Shown here: positions 50,167-58,993 of the stretch, one piece after another
Layout of the letters: each line of letters opens with the position of its first letter
Numbering within the stretch: position 1 is the first letter of the stretch
From: DAOUKH01 sp965207995
Lineage (GTDB): Bacteria > Chloroflexota > Dehalococcoidia > SHYB01
DNA length: 64,000 nt
Direction of reading: 5' to 3'
Assembly (NCBI GenBank): GCA_965207995.1
Contig: OZ242299.1
Location: 124,001-188,000, forward strand
Program-made: the position numbers and the translations under genes
The notes under the pieces: generated by a model
Seen by the model: the letters and a program-made list of their open reading frames with translations, nothing else
The model's database searches: none
Told to the model about the DNA's origin: nothing

Positions 50167-52671
50167 CTAGAACGACGACTCAAGCGCCCCCGCCGCGAAC
50201 AGGTCGGCGACGTCGTCCTCGGTCAGCCCGAGGATCTCCCGCAGCACTTGCACGTTGTGTTGCCCCACCGTCGGGGCAGGCCAGCGCGGAAGATTCGACT
50301 CGCCGGACAGCTTGAACTGCGGCCCGTTGTACGGCATCGGCCCGCACTCGTTGTGGTCGAGCCAGTGGAAGAAGCCCCAGTGCTCGAGCTGCGGATCGCT
50401 CCACAGTTCCTCGGCGCTCTGGACGACGCCCGCGGCGACTCCCTCCCGCTGCAACGCCTCCATCAGCTCGTAGGCGTCGCGCTCCTTCGTCGCCTCACTG
50501 ATCAACGCGTCGAGTTCGTCGGAAAGCCGGAGGCGGCCGGCGCGGTCGCCGAACCGCGCCTCCGACGCCCAAGCAGGCTCGCCAAGCACCCGCCCGAGCG
50601 CGGCCCACTCCTCGTCGCTGGTCACCGCGAGGGCGACATACGAGCCGCCGGGGGCGGCAGGCCGCGGGGTGCAGGGATAGGCGCCGTGCGGCGCGGCAAA
50701 GCTGTCGCGGTTGCCCGCGCGGGCCTGCACCACGCCGTTGACGGTGTAGTCAAGGAGCGCGGGGGCAAGGTACTGCGCGGCGCACTCGGCCTGCGCCAGA
50801 TCGAGGTGCTGGCCCTGGCCGGTGCGCTCGCGGTGGTCCAGGGCCGCGATGACTGCCGCGACCGCGTTGGGCGGGTTGATGAAGTCGGTATAGGCGCCGT
50901 AGACCTCCGCCGGCATGCGGTCGGGCCAGCCCGCCATGTGGTGGAAGCCCGACATCGCCGCTGCCGTCCCCCCGTAGCCGCCGTAGGTACAGTGCGGTCC
51001 CGTCTGGCCGAGCAGCGTCGTGCTGAAGTAGACGATGTCCGAACACAACTCGCGCATCGACGCGTAGTCGAGGCCCCAACGGGCCATCGTCCCCGGCGTG
51101 AAGCTCTCCGCCATCACGTCGGGCTGCCACTTGCGCACGATGCGGCGGATGAGGTCGCGCGCCTCCTCCGTTTTCAGATTCAGGCCCAGCCCGTACTTGC
51201 CGGTGTTGAAGTTGGCCGAGAACTGCCCGCGGTTAAGGCCGGGCTTGCCGTCCTTGAACGGCCCCACCGACCGCGACGGATCGGCGCGGCTCTCCGACTC
51301 GACGCGGATCACCGTCGCGCCGTAGTCGGCGAGAAACTTCATCGTCATCGGCCCGACGCCGACCCAGCTCATGTCGAGGACGCGCAGCCCCTCGAACGGC
51401 GGGCCGGAGCGCGGCGCCCTAAGAGGCGTCGCTGGCCTGCGCGGCTCGGCCAACAACTCGGCGGTGTGCTCTCCGACTCGCGGCGGCGGCCGGCGGTAGG
51501 AGATCGGCGTCTCGCTCAGCTTGATGTACGGCCCAGGGTGCGTCACCGTCCGCCAGTCCTGGTAGACAACGTCGACCCAGTACCCGCGGTCGGCGAGCTG
51601 CACGTTCTCCCGCAGGTCGCACGGCGTCTGGCACGGCGCGATGAGGAGCCGGTCGGCGACGGCGCGCTCCAGGATCTCGACCTTTGTCTTGCGCGCGAAG
51701 AACCGTTGCAGCGCCTCCTGCATCGCATGGAACTCCCCGACTTCCGCCGAGTCCTCCGCCTGGCCCTCCAGGCGGTTCATGTCCTGCGCCGGCCAGTCGG
51801 TGGACTTCATGAACTCGGGGGCCGCGCCCTCTTCGTCCATCCAGCGGGTGAGCTTGGTCATCGAGTCGCCGCTGACCCAGCCCCCGTAGGCGTAGGGACG
51901 CACAAAACCGTCCTTGCAAGGAAAAACAACACGGTTGAGGACCTTGCCGATGCGGCGCACCGCGCCGCCGCGCTCCAGGCTTCCACCCGTGAGCCAGGGA
52001 TAGGGCGCGACGTTGTGCATCGTCCAGATCACGGACGCCTGCATGTTGACGTCGACGTGACGCCCCGCGCCCGATCGGTTCCGCGCCCAGAGCGCGATCA
52101 TCGTCCCCGCCGCCGCCTGCGCCCCGGCATGCAGCTCTGCCTGAGGCACGGCCACGCGCACCGGCGGACGGTCCTCGTCGCCGCAGAGATACTGCATCCC
52201 GCCCATGGCCCAGCCGGCGATGTCGGCGGCCTTGTGATGCGACCGCGGGCCGGTCTGCCCATACGGCGTGATCGACGTATAGACCAGCCCGGGGTTGAGC
52301 GCCGCGAGGTCCTCGAACCCCAGCCCTCGCTCCTTCAGGTAGCCCGGCGTGAACGACTCGACCAGCACGTCTGCGCCCCGCGCGAGCTCGCGCAGCGCCT
52401 CGGCCCCGTCGGCGCGGTCGAGGTCGAGCACGGCGCTGCGCTTGTTGAGGCAGTAGGCGGCCCAAAACAGGCTTCCCTGAGGGTCTTCGACGCCGCCGAC
52501 GAACGGCCCGCGACGCCGGGTGAGGCTGCCTTCCGGCGGCTCTATCTTGATGACGTCGGCCCCGAGGTCGGCCAGCACCTTGCCGCACCAGTTGAAGCCG
52601 CCTTCGCTTAGGTCGAGGACGCGGTAGGGGGCCAACGGCGACGGCTTAGACGTCTCGGGGGCGTTCGGCAT
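50167..52671 (-). CDS. Double-domain CaiB/BaiF family CoA-transferase
   Basis: An 834-residue protein with two class III CoA-transferase domains (about 1-400 and 425-834). First: YRVLDLSEGGFNWCGKVLAD, LGADVIKIEPPEGSLTRRRG, GADVLVESFTPGYLKERGLG. Second: LRVLDMSWVGVGPMTMKFLA, DYGATVIRVESESRADPSRS, PDVMAESFTPGTMARWGL. The catalytic position reads VNMQAS (Ala) in the first and LAQAEC (Glu) in the second, the same one-dead, one-acidic pattern as in the protein at 2731. It is highly similar in order to the separate genes at 53531 and 54780, which look like its unfused counterpart. Convergent with the toxin-antitoxin pair (8 nt apart). Confidence 0.88.
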   Translation of the reverse strand: MPNAPETSKPSPLAPYRVLDLSEGGFNWCGKVLADLGADVIKIEPPEGSLTRRRGPFVGGVEDPQGSLFWAAYCLNKRSAVLDLDRADGAEALRELARGADVLVESFTPGYLKERGLGFEDLAALNPGLVYTSITPYGQTGPRSHHKAADIAGWAMGGMQYLCGDEDRPPVRVAVPQAELHAGAQAAAGTMIALWARNRSGAGRHVDVNMQASVIWTMHNVAPYPWLTGGSLERGGAVRRIGKVLNRVVFPCKDGFVRPYAYGGWVSGDSMTKLTRWMDEEGAAPEFMKSTDWPAQDMNRLEGQAEDSAEVGEFHAMQEALQRFFARKTKVEILERAVADRLLIAPCQTPCDLRENVQLADRGYWVDVVYQDWRTVTHPGPYIKLSETPISYRRPPPRVGEHTAELLAEPRRPATPLRAPRSGPPFEGLRVLDMSWVGVGPMTMKFLADYGATVIRVESESRADPSRSVGPFKDGKPGLNRGQFSANFNTGKYGLGLNLKTEEARDLIRRIVRKWQPDVMAESFTPGTMARWGLDYASMRELCSDIVYFSTTLLGQTGPHCTYGGYGGTAAAMSGFHHMAGWPDRMPAEVYGAYTDFINPPNAVAAVIAALDHRERTGQGQHLDLAQAECAAQYLAPALLDYTVNGVVQARAGNRDSFAAPHGAYPCTPRPAAPGGSYVALAVTSDEEWAALGRVLGEPAWASEARFGDRAGRLRLSDELDALISEATKERDAYELMEALQREGVAAGVVQSAEELWSDPQLEHWGFFHWLDHNECGPMPYNGPQFKLSGESNLPRWPAPTVGQHNVQVLREILGLTEDDVADLFAAGALESSF

Positions 52672-52788
52672 CGCCTAGACAGTATCGGCGGCGGGTCAAC
52701 GCCGCGCCGTTGACCCCTCCCACTCCCCCCACTACACTCCCTTGCGCCGAGGGCGGCCCGCACGCCCTCCAGACTCCAAGGAGGCGCC

Positions 52789-53508
52789 ATGCAGCTCATC
52801 CCCTCGTTCGATTGGAGCGACAACGCGAAGAAGGTCCGCGAGTTCGTCTATGTGTACTGGGGCGAACACTCCTACCCGCCCAGCACGCTCGACATCCACC
52901 AGGCCACGGGCCTCGGACGCCGCGACATTCAGAACGCGCTCTATGAGCTGCAACTCGGCGGCATGTGCACCCTCGACCTCGACAGCCCGCACCTCGCCCT
53001 GCTGCGCTTCCTCCCCTACGCCGCCTACCCGACCGTCGTGAAGGGTTTCATCGGCGACCGGTTCCTCGGTTACATCGGCTGCGCCATGGAGTCGGTGGCC
53101 TTCTCCAAGATGCCGGCATATCAGGACCAGGAGGTGCGGATCGAGTCGTATTGCACCTGCTGCCTCACGCCGGTCACGGTCAAGAGCAAGAACGGAGAGG
53201 CGACCGAGTGGCCCGACGGCCTTCTGGTGCACGTGGGGCTGACGCCGCACGAATGGAACCGGGTGAACCACAACCCCATGTGCGACACCATGAACTTCGT
53301 CATCGACGCGGACCACGCCGACCGCTACGAGCGCATGACGTCGCGGCGGGGCGTGCTCTTCAGCAAGGAGCAGGCGCACATGCTGGTGAAGGGAGTCGCC
53401 GACAACCGGCAGTGGGACTACGAGTGGGTGCAGGGCACGGCGGACCCCGCGGGCACGTTGGCCGCGATCAAGATGATCGGCGTCGACGTGAGCAACTGGG
53501 AGGAATAG
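52789..53508 (+). CDS. Organomercurial lyase (MerB)-like protein
   Basis: A 239-residue protein built like MerB: an N-terminal winged-helix part (about 11-62, FVYVYWGEHSYPPSTLDIHQ, GLGRRDIQNALYELQLGGMC) followed by the lyase core. Core cysteines: SYCTCC (Cys122, 124, 125) at the place of MerB Cys96, and NHNPMCDTMNF (Cys165) at the place of Cys159, with Asp166 beside it. MerB uses two Cys and an Asp to cleave C-Hg bonds. No mer regulator, reductase or transporter is present, so the real role may be another thiol-based reaction. It lies 22 nt before two CoA-transferase genes and probably shares their transcript. Confidence 0.75.
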   Translation: MQLIPSFDWSDNAKKVREFVYVYWGEHSYPPSTLDIHQATGLGRRDIQNALYELQLGGMCTLDLDSPHLALLRFLPYAAYPTVVKGFIGDRFLGYIGCAMESVAFSKMPAYQDQEVRIESYCTCCLTPVTVKSKNGEATEWPDGLLVHVGLTPHEWNRVNHNPMCDTMNFVIDADHADRYERMTSRRGVLFSKEQAHMLVKGVADNRQWDYEWVQGTADPAGTLAAIKMIGVDVSNWEE

Positions 53509-53530
53509 CCCCGGCCCAAGCGTAAGGCCC

Positions 53531-54778
53531 ATGGCCTCCATCGAAGCGCCCGACCTTCCGCTCTCGCCGTACCGCGTCCTCGACCTTTCCGACGAGAAGG
53601 GCTTCCTCTGCGGCCGCATCCTCGGCGACCTCGGCGCCGACGTCATCAAGATCGAGCCGCCCGGCGGCGACCCGTCGCGGCGGCGCGGCCCCTACTACCA
53701 CGGCGACGCCCGCGACGACCGCAGCCTCTACTGGTTCGCGCACAACTACAACAAGCGCGGCATCACCCTCGACCTCACCACCGCCGACGGTCGGGCGCTC
53801 TTCCTCAAGCTGGCGGAGACCGCCCATTTCGCCATCGAAGCGAACGTCCCGGGACACATGGAGGCGCTCGGCCTCGGCTACGAGACTCTGCGCGAGGCCA
53901 ACCCGGCCCTCGTCATGACCTCGATCACGCCCTTCGGCCCCACCGGCCCCCACACCGGCTACCGGGCCGACGACCTTGTGGCCATGGCCGCAGGGGGCCT
54001 GATGAGCATCTGCGGCGACGACGACCGCCCGCCGGTGCGCATCGGCGAGCCGCAGGCCTACATGCTCGCCTCCGCCCAAGCGGCAACAGGGACCATGCTG
54101 GCGCACTACGCCCGCAACCGCACCGGCCAAGGCGCCCATGTGACCATCTCCATGCAGGAAGCCGTCGCCGGCACGCTCACCACGACGCCCCACTACTGGT
54201 TCGCCAACCAGGTCATCCAACGACGGGGAGCCCGCAGCCCCTACGGCGGACGGCAGGTCCGCACCGTCTTCCCAGCGAGCGACGGCTACATCGTCACGCA
54301 GTTCTTCTGGAGCCCGGGCGCGGGCGTCCGTCTCGGCCCCATCATCGACTGGATGACCGAAGAAGGCTTCTCCCCCTCCTTCGCCGGCTTCGACTTCGAC
54401 GCCGCCACCGGCGACACCATCGACCAGTCCGATCTCGAAACGTGGGAGGACGAGCTCGCCGCCTTTTTCTCCCGCTTCACCAAGGCCCGCATCTACGACG
54501 AGGCCATCGAGCGGCGTCTCTTCATCTTCCCGGTCAGCTCGCCGCGCGACCTCCTCGAGAACGGCCAGCTGGCGGCGCGCGGCTTCTTCCAAGAGGTCGA
54601 GCACCCCGACCTCGGCGCCTCGATCACCTATCCCGGCGCATTCTGCGTCTTCAACGAGACGCCGCTCTCGATCCGGAGGCCCGCCCCCCTCGTCGGCGAG
54701 CACAACGTCGAGGTCTACGAAGAGCTTGGCCTGAACCGGGACCAGATCGTCACGCTGGCCGAAGCGGGAGTGATCTGA
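53531..54778 (+). CDS. CaiB/BaiF family CoA-transferase
   Basis: A 415-residue class III CoA-transferase. Landmarks: YRVLDLSDEKGFLCGRILGD, LGADVIKIEPPGGDPSRRRG, HNYNKRGITLDLTTADGRAL, SITPFGPTGPHTGYRADDLV and a C-terminal LVGEHNVEVYEELGL. The catalytic loop reads VTISMQEAVAG, the closest to the Frc form SMQDAV in this window, with Glu for Asp. It corresponds to the first domain of the double proteins at 2731 and 50167. It is followed after 1 nt by the gene for the second-type domain, so the two are expected to form a heterodimer. Upstream gene: MerB-like. Confidence 0.9.
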   Translation: MASIEAPDLPLSPYRVLDLSDEKGFLCGRILGDLGADVIKIEPPGGDPSRRRGPYYHGDARDDRSLYWFAHNYNKRGITLDLTTADGRALFLKLAETAHFAIEANVPGHMEALGLGYETLREANPALVMTSITPFGPTGPHTGYRADDLVAMAAGGLMSICGDDDRPPVRIGEPQAYMLASAQAATGTMLAHYARNRTGQGAHVTISMQEAVAGTLTTTPHYWFANQVIQRRGARSPYGGRQVRTVFPASDGYIVTQFFWSPGAGVRLGPIIDWMTEEGFSPSFAGFDFDAATGDTIDQSDLETWEDELAAFFSRFTKARIYDEAIERRLFIFPVSSPRDLLENGQLAARGFFQEVEHPDLGASITYPGAFCVFNETPLSIRRPAPLVGEHNVEVYEELGLNRDQIVTLAEAGVI

Positions 54779-54779
54779 G

Positions 54780-55988
54780 ATGGCCCCGCTGCCTCTGGAA
54801 GGCATCAAAGTCGCCGACTTCTCGTGGGTCATCGCCGGCCCCATGTTGACGAAGTATCTCGCCATCTACGGCGCCGACGTCGTCAAGGTCGAGGCCCACG
54901 TGCGGCCCGACCGGTTCCGCCTGCAGCCGCCGTTCCTGAACAAGCCGAGCCGTCAGAGCAGCCTGCCCTTCGCCGACCTCAACCCGTCGAAGCGCAGCCT
55001 GGGCCTGAACCTGCGCACGGCTGAGGGGGTCGAGGTCGCCAAGCGCCTCACCGCATGGGCCGACGTCGTGGTGGAGAACTTCAGCCCAGGCCAGATGGAG
55101 GCATGGGGGCTGGGCTACGCGCGCCTACGCGAGTTGAACCCCCGCGTGGTCATGCTGAGCTCCAGTCAGTTGGGACAGAAGGGCCCCCAGGCGTCGCACC
55201 CCGGCATCGGCAACCTGCTCCAGGCGCTCGCCGGAGTCAACCACGTCACGGGCTGGCCCGACCGCGACCCGCGCGGCCCCGCCATCCCCTACCCCGACAT
55301 GATCGCGCCCTGGTTCTCGGTCATCTCCATCATCGCCGCACTCGACTACCGCGACCGCACCGGCAAAGGCCAGCACCTCGACCTCTCCCAGATCGAGGCC
55401 ACGCTTCAGTTCTTCAGCCCCGGCATCCTCGACTACACCGTCAACGGCCAGGAGGGCGGCCGACAGGGCAACCGCGGCCTGGAGGCCGCCCCGCACGGGG
55501 TCTACCCCTGCCGCGGCGACGACGCATGGTGCGCCATCTCCGTCCGCACCGACGCCGAGTGGGACGCCCTCGTCGCCGTCATGGGCGAGCCCGCATGGAG
55601 CGGCGAGCCCCGCTTCGCCACGTTCTTGGAACGTCGCCGCAGCGCCGACGTCCTCGACGCGCTCATCGGCACATGGACCGCGCCGCAGGACGCACTTGAG
55701 CTTCAGGAGGCGCTGCAGGCGGCGGGCGTGCCCGCGTCCAAGGTCAACGACGCCCGCGACCTCCACGAAGACCCCCAACTCGCCCACCGCGGCCACTTCG
55801 TGACCCTCGACCACCCTCGCATGGGCGAATACCCCACCACCACGCCCGCCTTCGACATCGAAGGCGCTCCACCGCGCTTCACCCGCGCCCCTCTCCTCGG
55901 CGAGCACACCGTCGAGGTCTGCCGCGACCTCCTCAACATGCCCCAGGCCGAGATCGACGCCCTCCGCAAGCAAGGCGTCCTTACGTAG
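54780..55988 (+). CDS. CaiB/BaiF family CoA-transferase
   Basis: A 402-residue class III CoA-transferase, starting 1 nt after the preceding stop. Landmarks: IKVADFSWVIAGPMLTKYLA, IYGADVVKVEAHVRPDRFRL, LNPSKRSLGLNLRTAEGVEV, ADVVVENFSPGQMEAWGLG and LLGEHTVEVCRDLLNMP. The catalytic loop is GQHLDLSQIEATLQF with Glu at the Asp position. It corresponds to the second domain of the double proteins. Pairing with the gene at 53531 recreates, as two chains, what 2731 and 50167 have as one. Confidence 0.9.
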   Translation: MAPLPLEGIKVADFSWVIAGPMLTKYLAIYGADVVKVEAHVRPDRFRLQPPFLNKPSRQSSLPFADLNPSKRSLGLNLRTAEGVEVAKRLTAWADVVVENFSPGQMEAWGLGYARLRELNPRVVMLSSSQLGQKGPQASHPGIGNLLQALAGVNHVTGWPDRDPRGPAIPYPDMIAPWFSVISIIAALDYRDRTGKGQHLDLSQIEATLQFFSPGILDYTVNGQEGGRQGNRGLEAAPHGVYPCRGDDAWCAISVRTDAEWDALVAVMGEPAWSGEPRFATFLERRRSADVLDALIGTWTAPQDALELQEALQAAGVPASKVNDARDLHEDPQLAHRGHFVTLDHPRMGEYPTTTPAFDIEGAPPRFTRAPLLGEHTVEVCRDLLNMPQAEIDALRKQGVLT

Positions 55989-56007
55989 GGATGGAGCGTG
56001 GCAGGCC

Positions 56008-56065
56008 TTGACTCCATTGGCGGGCGACTACTACTATGACTCATAATGAGTCAAAAGATGAGTCA
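56008..56065 (+). promoter_or_regulatory. Promoter and operator of the vapBC operon
   Basis: TTGACT (56008-56013), 18-nt spacer, TACTAT (56032-56037). Overlapping the -10 box is a perfect palindrome TGACTCAT-A-ATGAGTCA (56037-56053), and a third half-site ATGAGTCA follows at 56058-56065, 15 nt before the antitoxin ATG. This is a good candidate for binding of the VapB-VapC complex to its own promoter. Confidence 0.75.
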
Positions 56066-56080
56066 CACAGGTAAGGCGAC

Positions 56081-56344
56081 ATGAACCAACTTACGGTCAG
56101 AGGATTCGACGACGAGCTGAGTGCTGCCATGCGTCGGCTCGCGAAGCGTGAGGGCATCTCCTTGAACCAGGCAGCGCTACGGCTACTCCGCAAGGGCGCC
56201 GGCCTCACTGACGGGACAGGCGGCGCGGACACCGTCGGTTCTTCGTTGGACCACCTGATAGGGAGCTGGACCAAACAAGAGGCGGACGCCATTGGCTCCG
56301 CGTTGGAAGACTTCGAAACCATTGACGAGGCGATCTGGAAGTGA
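56081..56344 (+). CDS. vapB: VapB/FitA-type antitoxin
   Basis: An 87-residue antitoxin. The N-terminal ribbon-helix-helix domain reads NQLTVRGFDDELSAAMRRLA, then EGISLNQAALRLLRKGAGL, the FitA-like pattern. The C-terminal part (IGSWTKQEADAIGSALEDFE) is the toxin-wrapping tail with the conserved Trp. It is translated just ahead of, and overlaps, the PIN toxin gene (GTGA). It has its own promoter with a palindromic operator directly upstream. Confidence 0.9.
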   Translation: MNQLTVRGFDDELSAAMRRLAKREGISLNQAALRLLRKGAGLTDGTGGADTVGSSLDHLIGSWTKQEADAIGSALEDFETIDEAIWK

Positions 56345-56739
56345 GGGTCTTGCTGGACTCCAATGCCTACTCGCTGCTCATGCGGGGACATCGACAGGTC
56401 GCGGACCTTGTACGCATGGCCGAGGAGGTGCTGTTCTCGACCATCGTGGCCGGCGAGCTGTTGTATGGGTTCCGCTGGGGCTCGCAGTTTGAGCGAAACG
56501 CCGCCGAGCTCCGCTCCTTTCTGGGCAGTCCATACGTCTCCGTCGTTACCGTGGGGCAGGTGACTGCCGACCGTTACTCTAGAATTGCAGCAGCGTTGCG
56601 AGCGAAAGGCCGCCCTATTCCCACAAACGATGTCTGGATTGCGGCGCAGGCGATGGAGACCGGCTCCGACCTCGTTTCGGCCGATGCGCACTTCGAGCAG
56701 GTTGACGGACTCGCGTGGCGCCAAGTGGCGCCGCGTTGA
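56341..56739 (+). CDS. vapC: VapC PIN-domain ribonuclease toxin
   Basis: A 132-residue PIN-domain endoribonuclease. The four acidic metal ligands are in place: Asp6 (LLDSNAY), Glu39 (AGELLYGF), Asp97 (TNDVWIAAQA) and Asp115 (SADAHF). It inhibits growth by cutting structured RNA, classically initiator tRNA or 23S rRNA sarcin-ricin loop in other VapCs; the target here is unknown. The GTG start overlaps the antitoxin stop. Intact and probably functional. Confidence 0.93.
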   Translation: MRVLLDSNAYSLLMRGHRQVADLVRMAEEVLFSTIVAGELLYGFRWGSQFERNAAELRSFLGSPYVSVVTVGQVTADRYSRIAAALRAKGRPIPTNDVWIAAQAMETGSDLVSADAHFEQVDGLAWRQVAPR

Positions 56740-56822
56740 CACGCTCGCAAGCGCCCGCCTAGTATGCCTCCGTCCCTTCTGAGCCGCGTCCGGCGGCCCC
56801 GCCCAACTCCGTCACGCCTGAT

Positions 56823-58004
56823 ATGAACTTCGCCTTCACCGAAGAAGAAGAGGCGTTCCGCGCCGAGGTCCGCGACTTTCTGCGGGAGGCGCTGCCTCCC
56901 GATTGGGGCGTCCGCAACGTCGGCGACGACGGGGAGGGCGGCGGTGACGGTGACGCCTACGACTTCCAGTGGGAGTTCAACCGCAAGCTCGCCGACAAGG
57001 GTTGGCTCGTCGTCGCCTGGCCCAAGGAGTACGGCGGACAGGAGTGGTCGTACTTCAAGCAGGTCGTCTACGCCGAGGAGGTCGTCAAGCACCAGGCGCC
57101 GCGCGGCGACAGTATCGGGCCACGCATGGTCGGCTCCCTGCTCATCGGCCATGGCACCGAGGCACAGAAGGAGCGGTTCCTGCCCCCCATCGCCAAGGCC
57201 GACGTGCGCTGGTGCCAGCTCTTCAGCGAGCCCAACGCCGGCTCCGACCTTGCCGGCGTCGAGACCGTCGCCGAAGACCACGGCGACTATTTTCTCGTGA
57301 ACGGCGCAAAGATATGGTCGTCTTTTGCTCACGTCGCCGACTGGGGCTTCCTTCTCGCGCGCACCAACAAGGACGCCCCCAAGCACCAGGGGCTCAGTTA
57401 CCTCTTCCTCGACATGAACACGCCCGGCGTCACCGTCAAGCCGCTCATCAGCATGGTCGGCGTGCACCGCTTCAACCAGGTCTTCTTCGACGACGTCCGC
57501 ATCCCCCGCGACTGCCTCATCGGCCCGAAGGACCAGGGCTGGATGCTCAGCCGCAACGTCCTCAACGTCGAGCGGTCCGGCATCTCCGCCGCCGCGGGCT
57601 CGAAGCGGATGCTCCTCGACCTCATCGCCTTCGCGGCCTCGCCGGAGAGCCGCGTCCGGTGGACCGACGCGCTCCGCACACAGGCCGCCGACCTGCTCGT
57701 CCGCGCCGAGGTCGCCCGCGCCCAGTGCTACCGCATCGCGTGGATGCAGACGGCCGAAGTCCCCTTCAAGCACGAGGCCTCGGTGAACAAGCTCTTCACC
57801 AGCGAGCTTTCCCAGCGCGTCGCCGCCTTCGGCATGGACCTCTTCGCCATGTACGGCACGGTGCAGCGCGGCGACCGGTGGGCGCCCCTGCGCGGCAAGG
57901 TCGAACGCAACTTCAAGACGACGATCGCCAGCACCATCGCCGGCGGCACTTCCGAGATACAACGCAACATCATCGCCCGGCGCGGCCTGGGACTGGGCCG
58001 CTAG
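56823..58004 (+). CDS. Acyl-CoA dehydrogenase family protein
   Basis: A 393-residue FAD-dependent acyl-CoA dehydrogenase. N-terminal helical domain FAFTEEEEAFRAEVRDFLRE, middle beta domain with the signature FSEPNAGSDLAGVETVAEDH and FLVNGAKIWSSFAHVADWGF, C-terminal STIAGGTSEIQRNIIARRGL. The classical MCAD Glu (YEGT) is Gly here (AGGT), as in many bacterial FadE-like proteins acting on sterols or branched and aromatic acyl chains, where the base lies elsewhere. A hydrophilic insert (VGDDGEGGGDGDAYD) follows helix 2. It starts an operon with two hydratase-family genes. Confidence 0.93.
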   Translation: MNFAFTEEEEAFRAEVRDFLREALPPDWGVRNVGDDGEGGGDGDAYDFQWEFNRKLADKGWLVVAWPKEYGGQEWSYFKQVVYAEEVVKHQAPRGDSIGPRMVGSLLIGHGTEAQKERFLPPIAKADVRWCQLFSEPNAGSDLAGVETVAEDHGDYFLVNGAKIWSSFAHVADWGFLLARTNKDAPKHQGLSYLFLDMNTPGVTVKPLISMVGVHRFNQVFFDDVRIPRDCLIGPKDQGWMLSRNVLNVERSGISAAAGSKRMLLDLIAFAASPESRVRWTDALRTQAADLLVRAEVARAQCYRIAWMQTAEVPFKHEASVNKLFTSELSQRVAAFGMDLFAMYGTVQRGDRWAPLRGKVERNFKTTIASTIAGGTSEIQRNIIARRGLGLGR

Positions 58005-58032
58005 ACCCGGCGCGCGGACAAGGCAGGACGGC

Positions 58033-58977
58033 ATGGCCGACGAGAAGACCCCCGACAAAGACCAGGCGAAGGAAAACCCCCACGGCTACGGCGGCGAGAT
58101 GCCGTCGGAGAAGTCGGCGGAGGAGATGGTGCTCTACGAGGTCGTCGAGCCCCACATCGCCAAGATCACCCTCAACCGCCCCGAGAAGGGCAACTCGATC
58201 CTCACCCCCGACATGAACGACGAGATCGCCCGGAAGATGCGTATCGCTGAGGACGACGACCGCATCAAGTGCGTCGTCCTCGCCGGGAACGGACGGCACT
58301 TCTGCTCCGGCGAGGACAACCGCCGCATGCCTGTCGAAACCTACGGTTTGAAGAAAGGGCAGAAGCTCCCGCAATCGTTCCGGATGCGGGGGCAGGCGGC
58401 GAGCTCGCAACGCATGCGGAACTGGTTCCTCTACAGTTCCAAGACCGTCGTCGCCGCGGTGCAGGGGGCCTGCCTCGGCGCCGGCTTCGGCATGATCATG
58501 ACCGTCGACATGGTCGTCGCCTCGGAGGACGCCTTCTTCGCCCGTCCGCAGAGCCGCATCGGCTTCGCGGGCTTCGACGTCCAGCTTCCCCTCACCCTCA
58601 TGCGCTGCGGCATCAACCGCGGCTACGAGATGAACATCACCGGCCGGCGCGTCTCCGCGGAGGAGCTGCACAAGTGGGGCGTGGTGACGTCGGTCGTGCC
58701 CCGTGAGCAGCTCGAAGCCGAGGCGATGCGCTACGCCAAGGCCATCGCCGCCCACGGCACCGACACCCTGATGCTCGGCCGCCACTCGATGCAGATCTTC
58801 TGGGACCTCCTCGGCATGGCCTCCTACGCCGACTACGTCAAGGTGGCCCACCCCCTCTTCACCAACATGGTCTGGCGCGAGGACGAATACAACTGGTTCA
58901 AGATGCGCAACCAGTACGGCAACAAGGAAGGCATGCAGCGGCTGAACGCCGTCTGGGAAGACCTCGGCTTCAAGTAG
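58033..58977 (+). CDS. Enoyl-CoA hydratase/isomerase family protein
   Basis: A 314-residue crotonase-fold protein, longer than usual by a 35-residue N-terminal segment rich in Lys and Glu and by a C-terminal helix. IAKITLNRPEKGNSILTPDM and the oxyanion-hole elements RHFCSGEDNRRMP and QGACLGAGFGMIMTVDMVVA are present. SEDAFFARPQSRIGF keeps the first hydratase Glu but has Gln in place of the second, so ordinary hydration is doubtful. The tandem paralogue 16 nt downstream has the same change. Both probably act on the product of the upstream acyl-CoA dehydrogenase. Confidence 0.9.
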   Translation: MADEKTPDKDQAKENPHGYGGEMPSEKSAEEMVLYEVVEPHIAKITLNRPEKGNSILTPDMNDEIARKMRIAEDDDRIKCVVLAGNGRHFCSGEDNRRMPVETYGLKKGQKLPQSFRMRGQAASSQRMRNWFLYSSKTVVAAVQGACLGAGFGMIMTVDMVVASEDAFFARPQSRIGFAGFDVQLPLTLMRCGINRGYEMNITGRRVSAEELHKWGVVTSVVPREQLEAEAMRYAKAIAAHGTDTLMLGRHSMQIFWDLLGMASYADYVKVAHPLFTNMVWREDEYNWFKMRNQYGNKEGMQRLNAVWEDLGFK

Positions 58978-58993
58978 GCCGCTAGGAGACGCG

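Noticed and set aside
52789..53508. MerB-like gene as part of a mercury resistance operon
   Set aside because: No merA, merR, merT or merP-like sequence on either side; neighbours are CoA-transferases.
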